A stretch of 64,000 bases of DNA. Origin: Pseudarthrobacter sulfonivorans. GTDB lineage: Bacteria; Actinomycetota; Actinomycetes; Actinomycetales; Micrococcaceae. The stretch lies in the NCBI RefSeq assembly GCF_024391045.1, contig NZ_JANFCZ010000019.1, forward strand, positions 25,480 to 89,479, read 5' to 3'. The notes under the pieces are model-generated. The model did no database searches, had not been told where the DNA came from, and saw only the letters and a program-made list of their open reading frames with translations. The translations under genes and the position numbers were made by a program. Below, piece by piece: positions 54,758 to 63,859 of the stretch; the first letter of the stretch is position 1, and each line of letters starts with the position of its first letter.

Positions 54758-55675
54758 ATGACTGACGTCGAGAACAAGCTCATCATCGGCACCGCCCCCG
54801 ACTCCTGGGGTGTGTGGTTTGCGGAAGATCCCCGGCAGACGCCGTGGGAGCGTTTCCTGGACGAGGTTGCGGAGTCCGGCTACAAGTGGATCGAACTGGG
54901 CCCGTACGGCTACCTGCCCAACGACCCCACGCGCCTGGCGGAAGAACTCAAGGCCCGCGACCTGAAGGTCACCGCCGGAACGGTCTTCACCGCCTTCCAC
55001 CGGGGCGCCGCCCAGTACGAGGAAGCCTGGGAGCCTGCCCGCAAGGTGGCGGAGCTGACGGCGGCCATGGGCGGCGAACATATTGTGGTCATCCCGGCCA
55101 TGTGGCGTGACGACGTGACCGGCGAGGCAGTGGAAAGCGGGCAGCTCACGGACACCGCCTGGGCCGACCTGTTTGCCGGCCACAACCGCATGGGCAAGGT
55201 CCTGTTGGAGGACTTCGGCCTCAAACAGCAGTTCCATTCGCACGCCGACTCGCACGTCGGTGCCCAGCAGGACATCGAAACGCTGCTGGCCGCCACGGAC
55301 CCGAAGTACCTGAACCTGTGCCTCGACACCGGCCACGCCGAATACTGCGGGGCCTCCAGCCTGGAACTCATCAAGAACTACCCGGACCGCATCGGCTACT
55401 TGCACCTGAAGCAGATCAACCCGGAGGTCCTCAAAAAGGTCAACGAGGAAAACATGACCTGGGCTGCGGCGAACCTCGCCGGAGTGATGACCGAGCCGCC
55501 CAACGGACTGCCGGACCTCCGGGCCGTCATCGAAGCTGTCGAGGCGCTCGACCGTCCGATCTTCGGCATCGTGGAGCAGGACATGTACCCGGTCGCCTTC
55601 GACGTCCCGATGCCCATCGCCAAGCGCACCCGCAACTACCTGCTCTCCTGCGGTTCCCGCACCCGCGTCCAGTAA
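54758..55675 (+). CDS. iolE: Myo-inosose-2 dehydratase
   Basis: 305 residues, sugar isomerase-like TIM barrel beginning IGTAPDSWGVWFAEDPRQTPWERFLDEVAESGYKW, with metal ligands in FHSHADSHVG, CLDTGHAEYCG and HLKQIN. Dehydrates scyllo-inosose to the diketone substrate of IolD. Part of the plus-strand iol operon. Confidence 0.95.
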   Translation: MTDVENKLIIGTAPDSWGVWFAEDPRQTPWERFLDEVAESGYKWIELGPYGYLPNDPTRLAEELKARDLKVTAGTVFTAFHRGAAQYEEAWEPARKVAELTAAMGGEHIVVIPAMWRDDVTGEAVESGQLTDTAWADLFAGHNRMGKVLLEDFGLKQQFHSHADSHVGAQQDIETLLAATDPKYLNLCLDTGHAEYCGASSLELIKNYPDRIGYLHLKQINPEVLKKVNEENMTWAAANLAGVMTEPPNGLPDLRAVIEAVEALDRPIFGIVEQDMYPVAFDVPMPIAKRTRNYLLSCGSRTRVQ

Positions 55676-55703
55676 CTCAACCGAACTCACGAAGGACAGA
55701 AAA

Positions 55704-56717
55704 GTGACCAAGACTCTCCGCGTAGCCGTAATCGGCGCTGGCCGCATGGGTGCGGACCACATCAAGCGCCTCAGCACGCGCATCCACGGCGCTGAAGTAG
55801 CCGCCGTCGTCGACGTTGATCTTGCGCGGGCGCAGGCCGCCATCGAAGGGATCGACGGCGCCGTGGCACTCGCGAACGCCGACGAAGCGCTGAACAACGG
55901 TGACGTGAACGCCGTGCTGATCGCCACACCGGGTTTCCTGCACGAGGAAATTCTGTACAAGGCACTGGAGAAGGACTTCCCGATTCTCTGTGAGAAGCCG
56001 CTGACTCCGGATGCGGAGAGTGCGTGGAAGGTTGTCCAGGCCGAGGTCGCTGCCGGCCGTAAGCGCATCCAGGTCGGCTTCATGCGCCGCTTCGACGCCG
56101 AGTACGCGGCACTGGGCTCGATCATCCGTACCAGCGAACTGGGGGAGCTGCTGATGCTGCACCACCAGCACCGCAACCCCAGCACCCCCGAGGGCTTCAC
56201 CAACGAGATGCTCATCAACGACTCCGTGGTCCACGAGTTCGACGCGATCCGCTACTTCACCGGTGAGGAAATCACCTCCGTCCAGGTCCGTCTCGGCAAA
56301 GCCACGCGCAATGCCTCCAACGGCCAGCACGACCCCCAGCACGTCCTGCTGGAAACCGAATCCGGTGTCCTGGCCGACGTCGAGATCTACGTCAACGCCA
56401 AGTTCGGCTACCAGGTGGCCACGCAGGCCTCGTTCGAGGACGGCATCGTGAGCATTGGCGGGGACAGCGGACCGTACGTGCAGTCCGCGGGCAAGTGGGG
56501 CGGCAGCGTCACCCCGGGGTTCGAGGAGCGCTTCGGTACGGCTTACGACGTCGAGATCCAGGCCTGGGCGGACGCCGCGCTGCGCGGCGAAATCGGCGGC
56601 CCCACCGCCTGGGACGGCTACGCCACCGCAGCCTGCTGCGAAGCCGGTGTGGAGGCCCAGAAGTCAGGCGAGAAGGTCAAGGTCCAGCTCAACACCAAGC
56701 CGGACCTCTACAGCTAG
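55704..56717 (+). CDS. iolG: Inositol 2-dehydrogenase
   Basis: 337 residues, GTG start with SD AAGGA. Gfo/Idh/MocA fold: NAD-binding GAGRMGADHIKRL, ILCEKPLTPD with the catalytic Lys and a downstream HEFDAIRYFTG with the catalytic Asp/His region. Oxidises myo-inositol to scyllo-inosose, the first pathway step. In operon; a perfect 17-bp hairpin lies between it and iolH. Confidence 0.93.
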   Translation: MTKTLRVAVIGAGRMGADHIKRLSTRIHGAEVAAVVDVDLARAQAAIEGIDGAVALANADEALNNGDVNAVLIATPGFLHEEILYKALEKDFPILCEKPLTPDAESAWKVVQAEVAAGRKRIQVGFMRRFDAEYAALGSIIRTSELGELLMLHHQHRNPSTPEGFTNEMLINDSVVHEFDAIRYFTGEEITSVQVRLGKATRNASNGQHDPQHVLLETESGVLADVEIYVNAKFGYQVATQASFEDGIVSIGGDSGPYVQSAGKWGGSVTPGFEERFGTAYDVEIQAWADAALRGEIGGPTAWDGYATAACCEAGVEAQKSGEKVKVQLNTKPDLYS

Positions 56718-56724
56718 CTGAGAC

Positions 56725-56765
56725 CAGGGGCGGCCTGCCGGCAGCAGCCCGGCAGGCCGCCCCTG
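56725..56765 (+). other. Intra-operon hairpin between iolG and iolH
   Basis: Perfect 17-bp stem CAGGGGCGGCCTGCCGG / CCGGCAGGCCGCCCCTG with a 7-base loop, eight bases after the iolG stop, no T-run. It may stabilise the upstream mRNA or cause partial termination. Confidence 0.7.
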
Positions 56766-56805
56766 CATTCAGCACCGAAGTTTTCCGAACCACAAAGGAG
56801 TGACC

Positions 56806-57678
56806 ATGAAAATCGCCCTGGACCCCACCCCGTTCCACCACAGCCACAGCCTGCTGGAATTTCCGCGCGTGGCCGCCGATCTTGGCTACAAGTACCTGCA
56901 GCTGACCCCGCATGCAGATATGATCCCGTTCTACAACCACCCCAAGGCTGACGATGAACTGGTGGTCCAGCTGAACAAGGCCTGCAAGGACGCCGGTGTG
57001 GAAATCGCCTCGGTGCTCCCGGTCCTGCGCTGGTCCGGCCCGGATGAGGATGCCCGCGAGGCGGCTGTGCGCTACTGGAAGCGCGCCATCCAGATCGCGG
57101 TGGACCTGGGCGTGAGCACCATGAACACCGAATTCAGCGGCCGTCCCGAGAAAGCCGAAGAGTCCGAGCGTGCCTTCTACCGCTCCATGGAAGAACTGCT
57201 TCCCATCATCGAGCGCGAGGGCATGGATGTCCTGATCGATCCGCACCCGGACGACTTCGTCGAAGACGGCCTGGCCGCCATCCGCGTGATCAGGGGCGTC
57301 AACTCGCCTAACATCGGCATGGTCTACGTGGCCTCGCACACCTTCCACATGGGCAATAAGCCGCTGGAGATCATGCGCGCCGCCGGGGACAAACTCCGCC
57401 TGGTCCACGTCTCGGACACGATGGACCACCACGCCTCGCACGGGCTCCGCTACATCACCAACCCGCCCGGAAACGCCGTGCGCGTCCACCAGCACCTGAA
57501 AATCGGCGACGGCGACGTCAACTGGGACGAGTTCTTTGGCGGGCTGAAGGAGATCGGCTTCTTGGACAAGGACAGCACCGTGATGGTTTCCAGCGTCTTC
57601 GCCGAGGACGACAACGCCGAGGAGGTCTCCCGCTACCAGTTGGAGTCGATGGGCCAGTACATCGGCAAGGTGAAGTAG
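56806..57678 (+). CDS. iolH: Sugar phosphate isomerase/epimerase, IolH-like
   Basis: 290 residues from ATG 56806 (SD AAAGGAG); GTG 56800 lies inside the SD. AP-endonuclease-2-type TIM barrel ([60 protein letters not shown]). The start is like IolH proteins of inositol operons, whose reaction is not well defined. Its TAG overlaps the transporter GTG by one base. Confidence 0.85.
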   Translation: MKIALDPTPFHHSHSLLEFPRVAADLGYKYLQLTPHADMIPFYNHPKADDELVVQLNKACKDAGVEIASVLPVLRWSGPDEDAREAAVRYWKRAIQIAVDLGVSTMNTEFSGRPEKAEESERAFYRSMEELLPIIEREGMDVLIDPHPDDFVEDGLAAIRVIRGVNSPNIGMVYVASHTFHMGNKPLEIMRAAGDKLRLVHVSDTMDHHASHGLRYITNPPGNAVRVHQHLKIGDGDVNWDEFFGGLKEIGFLDKDSTVMVSSVFAEDDNAEEVSRYQLESMGQYIGKVK

Positions 57679-59144
57679 TGGGGGGCGACGCGAAGCAAAC
57701 CCTGACGAATCCCGGCACAGTCCAGGCCGACGTCCCCGGCAGCTCCAAGCAGAACCAGCAGGCCAGGCCCGCCAACCCCAGAAAGTTCATGCGGAAGGTG
57801 GCGCTCTTCTCCACCTTCGGCGGACTGCTGTTCGGTTATGACACGGGGGTGATCAACGGCGCCCTGCCGTTTATGCAGCGTGACCTGGGATTGACGCCGC
57901 TGACCGAAGGCCTGGTGACCTCCACCCTCCTGTTCGGCGCGGCCTTCGGCGCCATCAGCGCAGGCCGGCTCTCTGACCGCTTCGGCAGGCGAAAAACCAT
58001 CATGGGCCTTGCCCTGATCTTCATTGTGGCCACCATCGCCTGCACCATCTCACCGAGCACCGAACTGCTCATAGCAGCCCGGACCCTGCTGGGCCTGGCG
58101 GTGGGCGGCGCGTCCGTGATTGTCCCGGTGTACCTCGCGGAAATGTCGCCGGCCGCCCAGCGCGGCCGCATCGTCACGCAAAACGAACTGATGATCGTCA
58201 CCGGCCAGTTCCTCGCCTTCACCTTCAACGCGGTGCTGGGCAACCTCTTTCCCGACGAAACCCACGTCTGGCGCTGGATGCTGGTGATTGCCACACTCCC
58301 TGCCGTCATCCTGTGGTTCGGGATGCTGGTGCTGCCGGAGAGCCCGCGCTGGCTGGCCTCGGCCGGCCGCTTCGGGGCAGTGCTGGAAGTACTGCGTTCC
58401 ACCCGCGCCGCAGGCGACGTCTCGGCGGAGTTTGACGAGGTCCGGCAGGCAGCCCGCGAGGATTACCAGGCCAAGATGGGCACATTCAAGGACCTCACCG
58501 TTCCGTGGATCCGCAGGATCTTCGTGGTGGGCCTCGGCATGGCCATCATCAACCAGATCAGCGGTGTCAACGCCATCATGTACTACGGGACGTCCATCCT
58601 GTCTTCGTCCGGATTCGGCGACCGGGGCGCCCTGATTGCCAACGTCCTCAACGGCATCACGTCGGTGGCAGCCGTCGTCGTCGGCATGTATCTGATGACG
58701 CGGGTGCCCCGCAAACCCATGCTGATTGTGGGACTGTGCGGGACGGCGTCGTCCCTGACGGCCATCGCCGTCATCTCCATGGCGCTGCCGGAGAGCACGC
58801 TGCGCGGCTACCTGGTGCTGCTGTTCATGGTGACGTTCCTGGCTTCCATGCAGGGCTGCATCGGCACTGTCACGTGGCTGACCATGTCCGAGATCTTCCC
58901 CATGCATGTCCGCGGCATCGCGATGGGTATCTGTGTCTTTGTGCTCTGGATGGTCAACTTCCTGATCGGGTTCTTCTTCCCGCAGCTGGTCGCTGGGATC
59001 GGTGTTTCGGCCACCTTCTTCATCTTCGTTGCCTTGCAGCTGTGTGCCATTTTTTGGGTCAAGCGCTCGGTTCCGGAGACCAAGGATAAGTCCTTGGAGG
59101 AGCTGGAACACCTCTTCAAACAGAAAGCGGGCGTGTCCGCCTAG
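57678..59144 (+). CDS. iolT: Inositol/sugar MFS transporter
   Basis: 488 residues, sugar-porter subfamily with 12 hydrophobic segments after a 35-residue N-terminal tail: [38 protein letters not shown] and the C-terminal [12 protein letters not shown]. Imports myo-inositol by proton symport (inferred from operon). Last gene of the plus-strand operon; a good terminator follows. Confidence 0.92.
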   Translation: MGGDAKQTLTNPGTVQADVPGSSKQNQQARPANPRKFMRKVALFSTFGGLLFGYDTGVINGALPFMQRDLGLTPLTEGLVTSTLLFGAAFGAISAGRLSDRFGRRKTIMGLALIFIVATIACTISPSTELLIAARTLLGLAVGGASVIVPVYLAEMSPAAQRGRIVTQNELMIVTGQFLAFTFNAVLGNLFPDETHVWRWMLVIATLPAVILWFGMLVLPESPRWLASAGRFGAVLEVLRSTRAAGDVSAEFDEVRQAAREDYQAKMGTFKDLTVPWIRRIFVVGLGMAIINQISGVNAIMYYGTSILSSSGFGDRGALIANVLNGITSVAAVVVGMYLMTRVPRKPMLIVGLCGTASSLTAIAVISMALPESTLRGYLVLLFMVTFLASMQGCIGTVTWLTMSEIFPMHVRGIAMGICVFVLWMVNFLIGFFFPQLVAGIGVSATFFIFVALQLCAIFWVKRSVPETKDKSLEELEHLFKQKAGVSA

Positions 59145-59164
59145 GACGTCCAAAAACAGAGCAG

Positions 59165-59201
59165 GAAAGCGCCCGACGCCGGCAGGCATCGGGCGCTTTT
59201 C
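59165..59201 (+). terminator. Terminator of the iol operon
   Basis: Stem GAAAGCGCCCGA / TCGGGCGCTTTTC (12 bp) with a 12-base loop, ending in TTTT, 20 bases after the iolT stop. Confidence 0.9.
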
Positions 59202-59295
59202 TGCGCCGGTGAGTGCCCGGCGTCGAAATCGCCGGAAGACCGCGGGGCCGCCGGATTCTCCAGCGACCCCGCGGCCTTCCGGTGACTGTGGTGCG

Positions 59296-60315
59296 TCAGG
59301 CAGTCGGGTCCAGGGATGCGGCGAGAGCAGCATCAGCGTCGAGCAGGACCTGAGCGGCCACCTGGAGCCCTTCGATACGGCCCAGGGAGGTGTCCTCGTG
59401 TTCGATGTTGACCAGCATCTCCGGGTCCACCTCGTACAGCGCACGGAGGAATTCGGTCCAGAAGGCCGTATCGTGGCCGCGGCCGAGGGCCACGAAGTCC
59501 CAGGCGGAGACTTTCGGCCATTCGTTGGCCCACTCGTCGCCGCCGAGGTTGGTGCGGTCTTCCGCAGGCGAGAGCCGGCGGAAACTGTTGTCCAGTACGC
59601 CGTACAGCGCGGCGTTGGCGGTGTTGACTCGAACATCCTTTGCGGCTGCCTGGAAGACCAGCGGGCCGAGTTCGCGGACCACCGCCACCGGATCCATCTG
59701 CTGCCAGAACAGGTGCGAGGCGTCCAGCTCCACACCCACGTGCGTGGCGCCCGTCAGCTCGATGAGTTTGCGGACGTCGGCTGTGTTGAAGACGATGTTC
59801 TGCGGATGCAGCTCCAAGGCCACCTTCACGCCATGGTCGGCGGCGAGCCGGTCGGTTTCCCGCCAGAAGTCCGCGGCCACGCCCCACTGGTAGTCCAACA
59901 CGTCCAGGGCGGCGGAGTTCCAGGCGTTGACCACCCAGTTGGTGACCGTGGCACCGGGCTCACCGCCGGGCAGGCCGGACATGGTGACCACCCGGTCCTG
60001 TCCCAGCCGGTGCGCGAGCCGGATGGAGCGGCGGATGTCCTCCGCATGCTTTTCGCCAATCTCGCGTTTGGGGTGCAGCGGGTTGCCGTTGCAGTTCAGG
60101 CCGGCGATCAATACGCCGGTTCCTTCGAAGACCGCCAGGTAGTCGTCCCGGGCGGCGTCGCTGGCGAGGATCTCATCGAACGTGGGGACGTGGACGGCGG
60201 GCAGGAAGCCGCCGGTGTTGATTTCGATGCCTGTCAGGCCCAGATCCGCGATGACTTTGAGGGCTTCGGGAAGCGGCCGGTCGTGCAGGATTGCGTTGTA
60301 GACGCCGAGTTTCAT
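59296..60315 (-). CDS. Sugar phosphate isomerase/epimerase family protein
   Basis: 339 residues, AP-endonuclease-2-type TIM barrel: MKLGVYNAILHDRPLPEALKVIADLGLTGIEINTGG, VALELHPQNIVFNTADVRKLIE, GVELDASHLFWQQMDP, NIEHEDTSLG with metal-binding Glu/His/Asp. Related to hydroxypyruvate isomerase/inosose isomerase enzymes; substrate unknown. It overlaps the upstream Gfo/Idh gene by four bases, so they act on one sugar or cyclitol, perhaps a stereoisomer of inositol. Confidence 0.88.
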   Translation of the reverse strand: MKLGVYNAILHDRPLPEALKVIADLGLTGIEINTGGFLPAVHVPTFDEILASDAARDDYLAVFEGTGVLIAGLNCNGNPLHPKREIGEKHAEDIRRSIRLAHRLGQDRVVTMSGLPGGEPGATVTNWVVNAWNSAALDVLDYQWGVAADFWRETDRLAADHGVKVALELHPQNIVFNTADVRKLIELTGATHVGVELDASHLFWQQMDPVAVVRELGPLVFQAAAKDVRVNTANAALYGVLDNSFRRLSPAEDRTNLGGDEWANEWPKVSAWDFVALGRGHDTAFWTEFLRALYEVDPEMLVNIEHEDTSLGRIEGLQVAAQVLLDADAALAASLDPTA

Positions 60316-61490
60316 AGCGTGATCTTCTTTCCGTTGTTGAGGGCGGATTCGGTGACGGCGCCAAGCAGTTCCATGTTGCGGACACCCTCGTCGAACGTGG
60401 CGCAGCGTGGCAGCGAATCGGCTTCGCTCAGGCCGGCAACCTCTTCAAGGAACGCGCGGGCCTGGTAGCCGAAGGCGTCGTTCTGGCCAAAGCCCACCTC
60501 TGCGGCGTCCATGGCCAGGCCGCCGGTGATGTACGGGTGGCCGGGGCCCAGGATGACCTGGCGGTAGCCGTTTTCGTTGCCGGAGCCGTCGTTGAGGAAC
60601 AGCTGGATTTCATTGGGGCGTCGCTGGTTGAATTTGGCGGCGCCGTTCTCGCAGAACACTTCGAAATTGAGGCTGTTGGCGTGGCCGGCGGCAACCCGGG
60701 ACACTTCGAAGCTGCCTGCGCCGTTTTCGAATTCCGCGGAAAATGCGGCGTAGTCATCGTTCTCGACGGCCTCAAAAGTGTCGCTGACGGCGGCGTGGTC
60801 GTGGCCCATGACGGCCCCCAGCGGCACGGGCCGCTTGCCGATGACCGTGCTGAGCCGGCCGCCGGTGACAGATTTGATGTCACCGCAGAGGAACTCGGAG
60901 ACGTAGGCCAGGTGGCTTCCGACGTCGGCCAGCGCGCCGGAGCCGGGGCCGCCCTTGTAGCGCCAGCTCATGGGAGCGGACGGGCTGAATCCGTAATCCG
61001 TCCAGTACTTGCCGCTGAAATGCAGGACATTGCCGAGGACGCCGGTGCGGATGAGATCGCGGATATAGGCGATGCCCGGCGTGCGGCGGAAGGTGAACCC
61101 GATGCGCGCAATGGAACTGGCATTGCGGGCGGCCTCCGCCATGGCGCGGGCGTCGTCGAGCGAATCACTGAGCGGCTTCTCGCACAACACGTGCTTGCCG
61201 GCGGTCAGCAGGCCCTCAACGACTTCGCGGTGCAGGGAGTTTGCAATGACAACGCTGACGACGTCGATATCGTCGGCTTCCGCGATGGCCTGCCACGAGG
61301 TGTCATGGCGCTCGTAGCCAAAACGCCGGGCAGCAAGCGAACCGAACTCGGCGTTGACGTCACCGATGGAGACGAGTCGGACCGGGGGGAGCACAGGGCT
61401 GTAGAGGGTGGACGCTGTCCGGTAGGCCGCCGCATGGGCCTTTCCGGCCATACCGGCGCCGATGACTGCGACGCCAAGGCTTTCAGCCAT
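60312..61490 (-). CDS. Gfo/Idh/MocA family oxidoreductase
   Basis: 392 residues: NAD-binding GAGMAGKAHAAAY, catalytic-lysine motif HVLCEKPLSDS and YKGGPGSGALADVGSHLAYV with the conserved Asp/His. Oxidises or interconverts a sugar or cyclitol. Divergent from a LacI regulator; a promoter (TTGACA-17-TACGCT) and a LacI-type palindrome precede it. Confidence 0.9.
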   Translation of the reverse strand: MAESLGVAVIGAGMAGKAHAAAYRTASTLYSPVLPPVRLVSIGDVNAEFGSLAARRFGYERHDTSWQAIAEADDIDVVSVVIANSLHREVVEGLLTAGKHVLCEKPLSDSLDDARAMAEAARNASSIARIGFTFRRTPGIAYIRDLIRTGVLGNVLHFSGKYWTDYGFSPSAPMSWRYKGGPGSGALADVGSHLAYVSEFLCGDIKSVTGGRLSTVIGKRPVPLGAVMGHDHAAVSDTFEAVENDDYAAFSAEFENGAGSFEVSRVAAGHANSLNFEVFCENGAAKFNQRRPNEIQLFLNDGSGNENGYRQVILGPGHPYITGGLAMDAAEVGFGQNDAFGYQARAFLEEVAGLSEADSLPRCATFDEGVRNMELLGAVTESALNNGKKITL

Positions 61491-61538
61491 TGATTTCTCC
61501 TTCGAAATTCAGCCGCGGCGGGGACGTCCAACAGCTTT

Positions 61539-61552
61539 TTGTAGCGCTACAA
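61539..61552. promoter_or_regulatory. LacI-family operator
   Basis: Perfect 14-bp palindrome TTGTAGCGCTACAA with the central CG step typical of LacI-family operators, followed by a further half-site TTTTGTAG (61553-61560). It lies just downstream of the predicted start of the minus-strand operon and upstream of the regulator gene, so it should repress the former and may autoregulate the latter. Confidence 0.8.
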
Positions 61553-61569
61553 TTTTGTAGGCTGCCTCG

Positions 61570-61598
61570 AGCGTAGTCATGTCTATATGTCCTGTCAA
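61570..61598 (-). promoter_or_regulatory. Promoter of the Gfo/Idh operon with TGACAGGACA element
   Basis: On the minus strand TTGACA (61598-61593), 17 bases, TACGCT (61575-61570). The -35 box is part of TGACAGGACA, identical to the iolC promoter element, so two regulators may act here. Confidence 0.65.
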
Positions 61599-61638
61599 TC
61601 ATTCTTTGTGGTCTACGAAGAATAGAAAGGTGGCCGCG

Positions 61639-62652
61639 ATGGCACCGCATAATGCTCAGGCCCGGCGCCCAACGCTTTACGACGTGGCGAAGCTGGCGGG
61701 TGTTTCGCCGTCGTTGGTTTCATTGGTGCTGCAGAAGCCGGACAAGGTGGGCGAGAAGCGGCGCGAGGCGGTGCGAAGCGCCATTGCTGAGCTCGGCTAC
61801 CGGCCCAGCAGGGCCGCCACTGCACTGGCGAGTAACAGGACCAAAAGCATCGGACTGGTGATTGATGACTACCGGAACCTGTGGTTCGTGGATCTGTTGC
61901 GTGGGATGGAATCCGCACTGACGGAGCATGGCTACCAGGTGATGCTGGCCGACTCCCGGCCGGGGGAGGATCGCGTCAGGGAAGCCGCGGACGGGCTGCT
62001 GGCCATGCACGTCGACGGCCTGGTGATTGCAGCCGAACCGGACGGAGTGATGCTGACCGGCGCGGAGGTTCCCGTCATCGTGGCCGGATGGCGGAACGGC
62101 GTGCCGCCGGATGCGGACCTCATTACCAATGACGACGACGGCGGCGGTGCCATTGCGGCCGACCACCTCTTGGGGCTCGGGCACGCCAGGATTGGGCACC
62201 TTACTGGTTCGGGCGGCGCCGCAGAGCATCGCCGCGCGGGCTTCCATGACCGCGTGCGGCAGGCGGGTGGTGACGTTCGGATTGCGGGCGAGGGCGGCGG
62301 CACCTCGGAAGAGGATGGGTATGCCTCGGTGTGCTGGCTGCTGGACCATCATCCGGACACCACGGCGATTTTTGCCGCCAATGACACGATGGCGCTGGGC
62401 GCCCTCGGCGCCATTAAGGCCCGCGGCCTGGCGGTGCCGGCGGACATCTCTGTCATTGGCTACGACAACTCACCGTTGGCCAAGTCCCGGTACCTGGAGC
62501 TGACCTCGGTGGATAACCGCAGCGACCTGGTGGGTGTGGAGGTGGCGAACGTACTGCTGGCGCGCCTGCAGGACCCCGCAGCCAGCCCGCAGCGGAGGCT
62601 GATACCCCCCGTTCTGGTAACCCGGGGCACCACCTCACGTCCGGCCCGTTAG
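61639..62652 (+). CDS. LacI family transcriptional regulator
   Basis: 337 residues from ATG 61639 (GAAAGG upstream; frame open to 61579). N-terminal HTH PTLYDVAKLAGVSPSLVSLVLQKPDKVGEKRREAVRSAI and hinge, then a sugar-binding type-1 periplasmic-like domain (SIGLVIDDYRNLWFVDLLRGM; ISVIGYDNSPLAKSRY). Likely controls the divergent Gfo/Idh-isomerase operon through the palindrome at 61539 and possibly the ABC importer downstream. Effector unknown. Confidence 0.93.
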   Translation: MAPHNAQARRPTLYDVAKLAGVSPSLVSLVLQKPDKVGEKRREAVRSAIAELGYRPSRAATALASNRTKSIGLVIDDYRNLWFVDLLRGMESALTEHGYQVMLADSRPGEDRVREAADGLLAMHVDGLVIAAEPDGVMLTGAEVPVIVAGWRNGVPPDADLITNDDDGGGAIAADHLLGLGHARIGHLTGSGGAAEHRRAGFHDRVRQAGGDVRIAGEGGGTSEEDGYASVCWLLDHHPDTTAIFAANDTMALGALGAIKARGLAVPADISVIGYDNSPLAKSRYLELTSVDNRSDLVGVEVANVLLARLQDPAASPQRRLIPPVLVTRGTTSRPAR

Positions 62653-62689
62653 GAATGTCTCGGGAGAGATTTAGGTCAAAACATCCTAA

Positions 62690-62733
62690 TGTCAGGACAA
62701 AGTATTGACTTCTGTGAGTTGAGTCACCAAGAT
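62690..62733 (+). promoter_or_regulatory. Promoter and operator of the sugar ABC importer
   Basis: TGTCAGGACA (62690-62699) lies immediately upstream of TTGACT (62705-62710), with CAAGAT (62728-62733) 17 bases later. The core is identical to the tautomerase operator. Confidence 0.55.
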
Positions 62734-62799
62734 CGGTGTAGAGGGCTTTGAGCGCCTGCATAGTGGCAGGGCCGTAACCCCGATCAAAGGAGATAAATC

Positions 62800-63795
62800 G
62801 TGAAGAAGTTTTCGTGGCGGAAGGCGGCCCTGGTGGCGGCCGTCGTTCCGATGATGGCTCTCAGCGCTTGTTCCAGTACGGGCGGCAAGGCCGTCGACAG
62901 CGGCAACGCGGCCGGCGGCGGCCAGGTTGCCGGCACTGACCGGATGAAGGTAGCCCTCATCACCCACGCTGCGGCGGGCGACACGTTCTGGGACATTGTC
63001 CGCAAGGGTGCCGAGGAGGCTTCCGCGAAAGACAACGTGGAGCTGTTGTACACCAGCGATCCCGAAGCCGGACGGCAGGCACAGCTCGTCCAGCAGGCCA
63101 TCGACCAGAAGGTTGACGGCATCGCTGTCACCCTGGCCACCCCGGACGCCCTCAAGGACGTGCTGAAGAAGGCCACTGACGCAGGCATTCCCGTGGTGAG
63201 CCTCAACGCGGGCGAGTCCGTCTCGGCGCAGCTTGGGGCCTTCACCCACTTCGGTTCGAATGAGCAGTTGGCAGGCCAGGCCGTGGGCAGCAAGCTGGCC
63301 GAGCAGGGTTTCAAGCACCCCGTCTGCGTTATCCAGCAGCAGGGCCACGTGGGCCTCGAAGCACGCTGTGCCGGTGTTAAGGCGAAGGTGCCCGGCACGG
63401 AGATCCTTTATGTTGACGGCAAGGACATGACTTCGGTCCAGTCCACCGCCACGGCAAAGCTCCAGGCAGCGAAGGATGCCGATGTCATCATCGGTCTCGG
63501 CGCCCCGATCACCCTCACCCTCCTCAAGTCGGTCACGGATGCCAGCAGCTCCGCAAAGGTGGCCAGCTTCGACCTGAACGCTGACCTCGCCCAGAAGATC
63601 GTGGATGGAGCCGTGCTCTTCACCGTGGACCAGCAGCCGTGGCTCCAGGGCTACATGTCCATTGATTCGCTCTGGCAGGCCAAGCGCGGCGGTTTCAAGC
63701 TCGGCGGCGGCCAGCCGGTGCTGACCGGTCCCACCATCGTGGACAAGTCAAACGCCTCCGATGTCCTCAAATTCGCCCAGCAGGGCGTCCGCTAG
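62800..63795 (+). CDS. Sugar ABC transporter substrate-binding lipoprotein
   Basis: 331 residues, GTG with SD AAAGGAG. Lipoprotein signal ending MALSAC, then a type-1 periplasmic binding fold like ribose/inositol-binding proteins (MKVALITHAAAGDTFWDIVRKGAEEAS; QKVDGIAVTLATPDALKDVLKKATDAGIPVVSLNAGES; DQQPWLQGYMSIDSLW). Ligand unknown; position in the inositol island suggests inositol or a related cyclitol/sugar. Confidence 0.92.
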   Translation: MKKFSWRKAALVAAVVPMMALSACSSTGGKAVDSGNAAGGGQVAGTDRMKVALITHAAAGDTFWDIVRKGAEEASAKDNVELLYTSDPEAGRQAQLVQQAIDQKVDGIAVTLATPDALKDVLKKATDAGIPVVSLNAGESVSAQLGAFTHFGSNEQLAGQAVGSKLAEQGFKHPVCVIQQQGHVGLEARCAGVKAKVPGTEILYVDGKDMTSVQSTATAKLQAAKDADVIIGLGAPITLTLLKSVTDASSSAKVASFDLNADLAQKIVDGAVLFTVDQQPWLQGYMSIDSLWQAKRGGFKLGGGQPVLTGPTIVDKSNASDVLKFAQQGVR

Positions 63796-63804
63796 ATCCA
63801 GGCC

Positions 63805-63840
63805 TCAGGCCGCGCGGCGGGGAACCGCCGCGCGGCCTGA
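63805..63840 (+). other. Intra-operon hairpin after the binding-protein gene
   Basis: Perfect 16-bp stem TCAGGCCGCGCGGCGG / CCGCCGCGCGGCCTGA with loop GGAA, ten bases after the stop and 20 before the permease start; no T-run. Such hairpins commonly allow higher levels of binding protein than permease. Confidence 0.75.
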
Positions 63841-63859
63841 CCAACAAGGAGTTATTCCT

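Noticed and set aside
58050..59735. 561-codon minus-strand frame over iolT and the operon end
   Set aside because: Crosses the iol terminator and has no recognisable domain.
59002..60468. 488-codon plus-strand frame over the sugar isomerase gene
   Set aside because: Antisense shadow; starts inside iolT.
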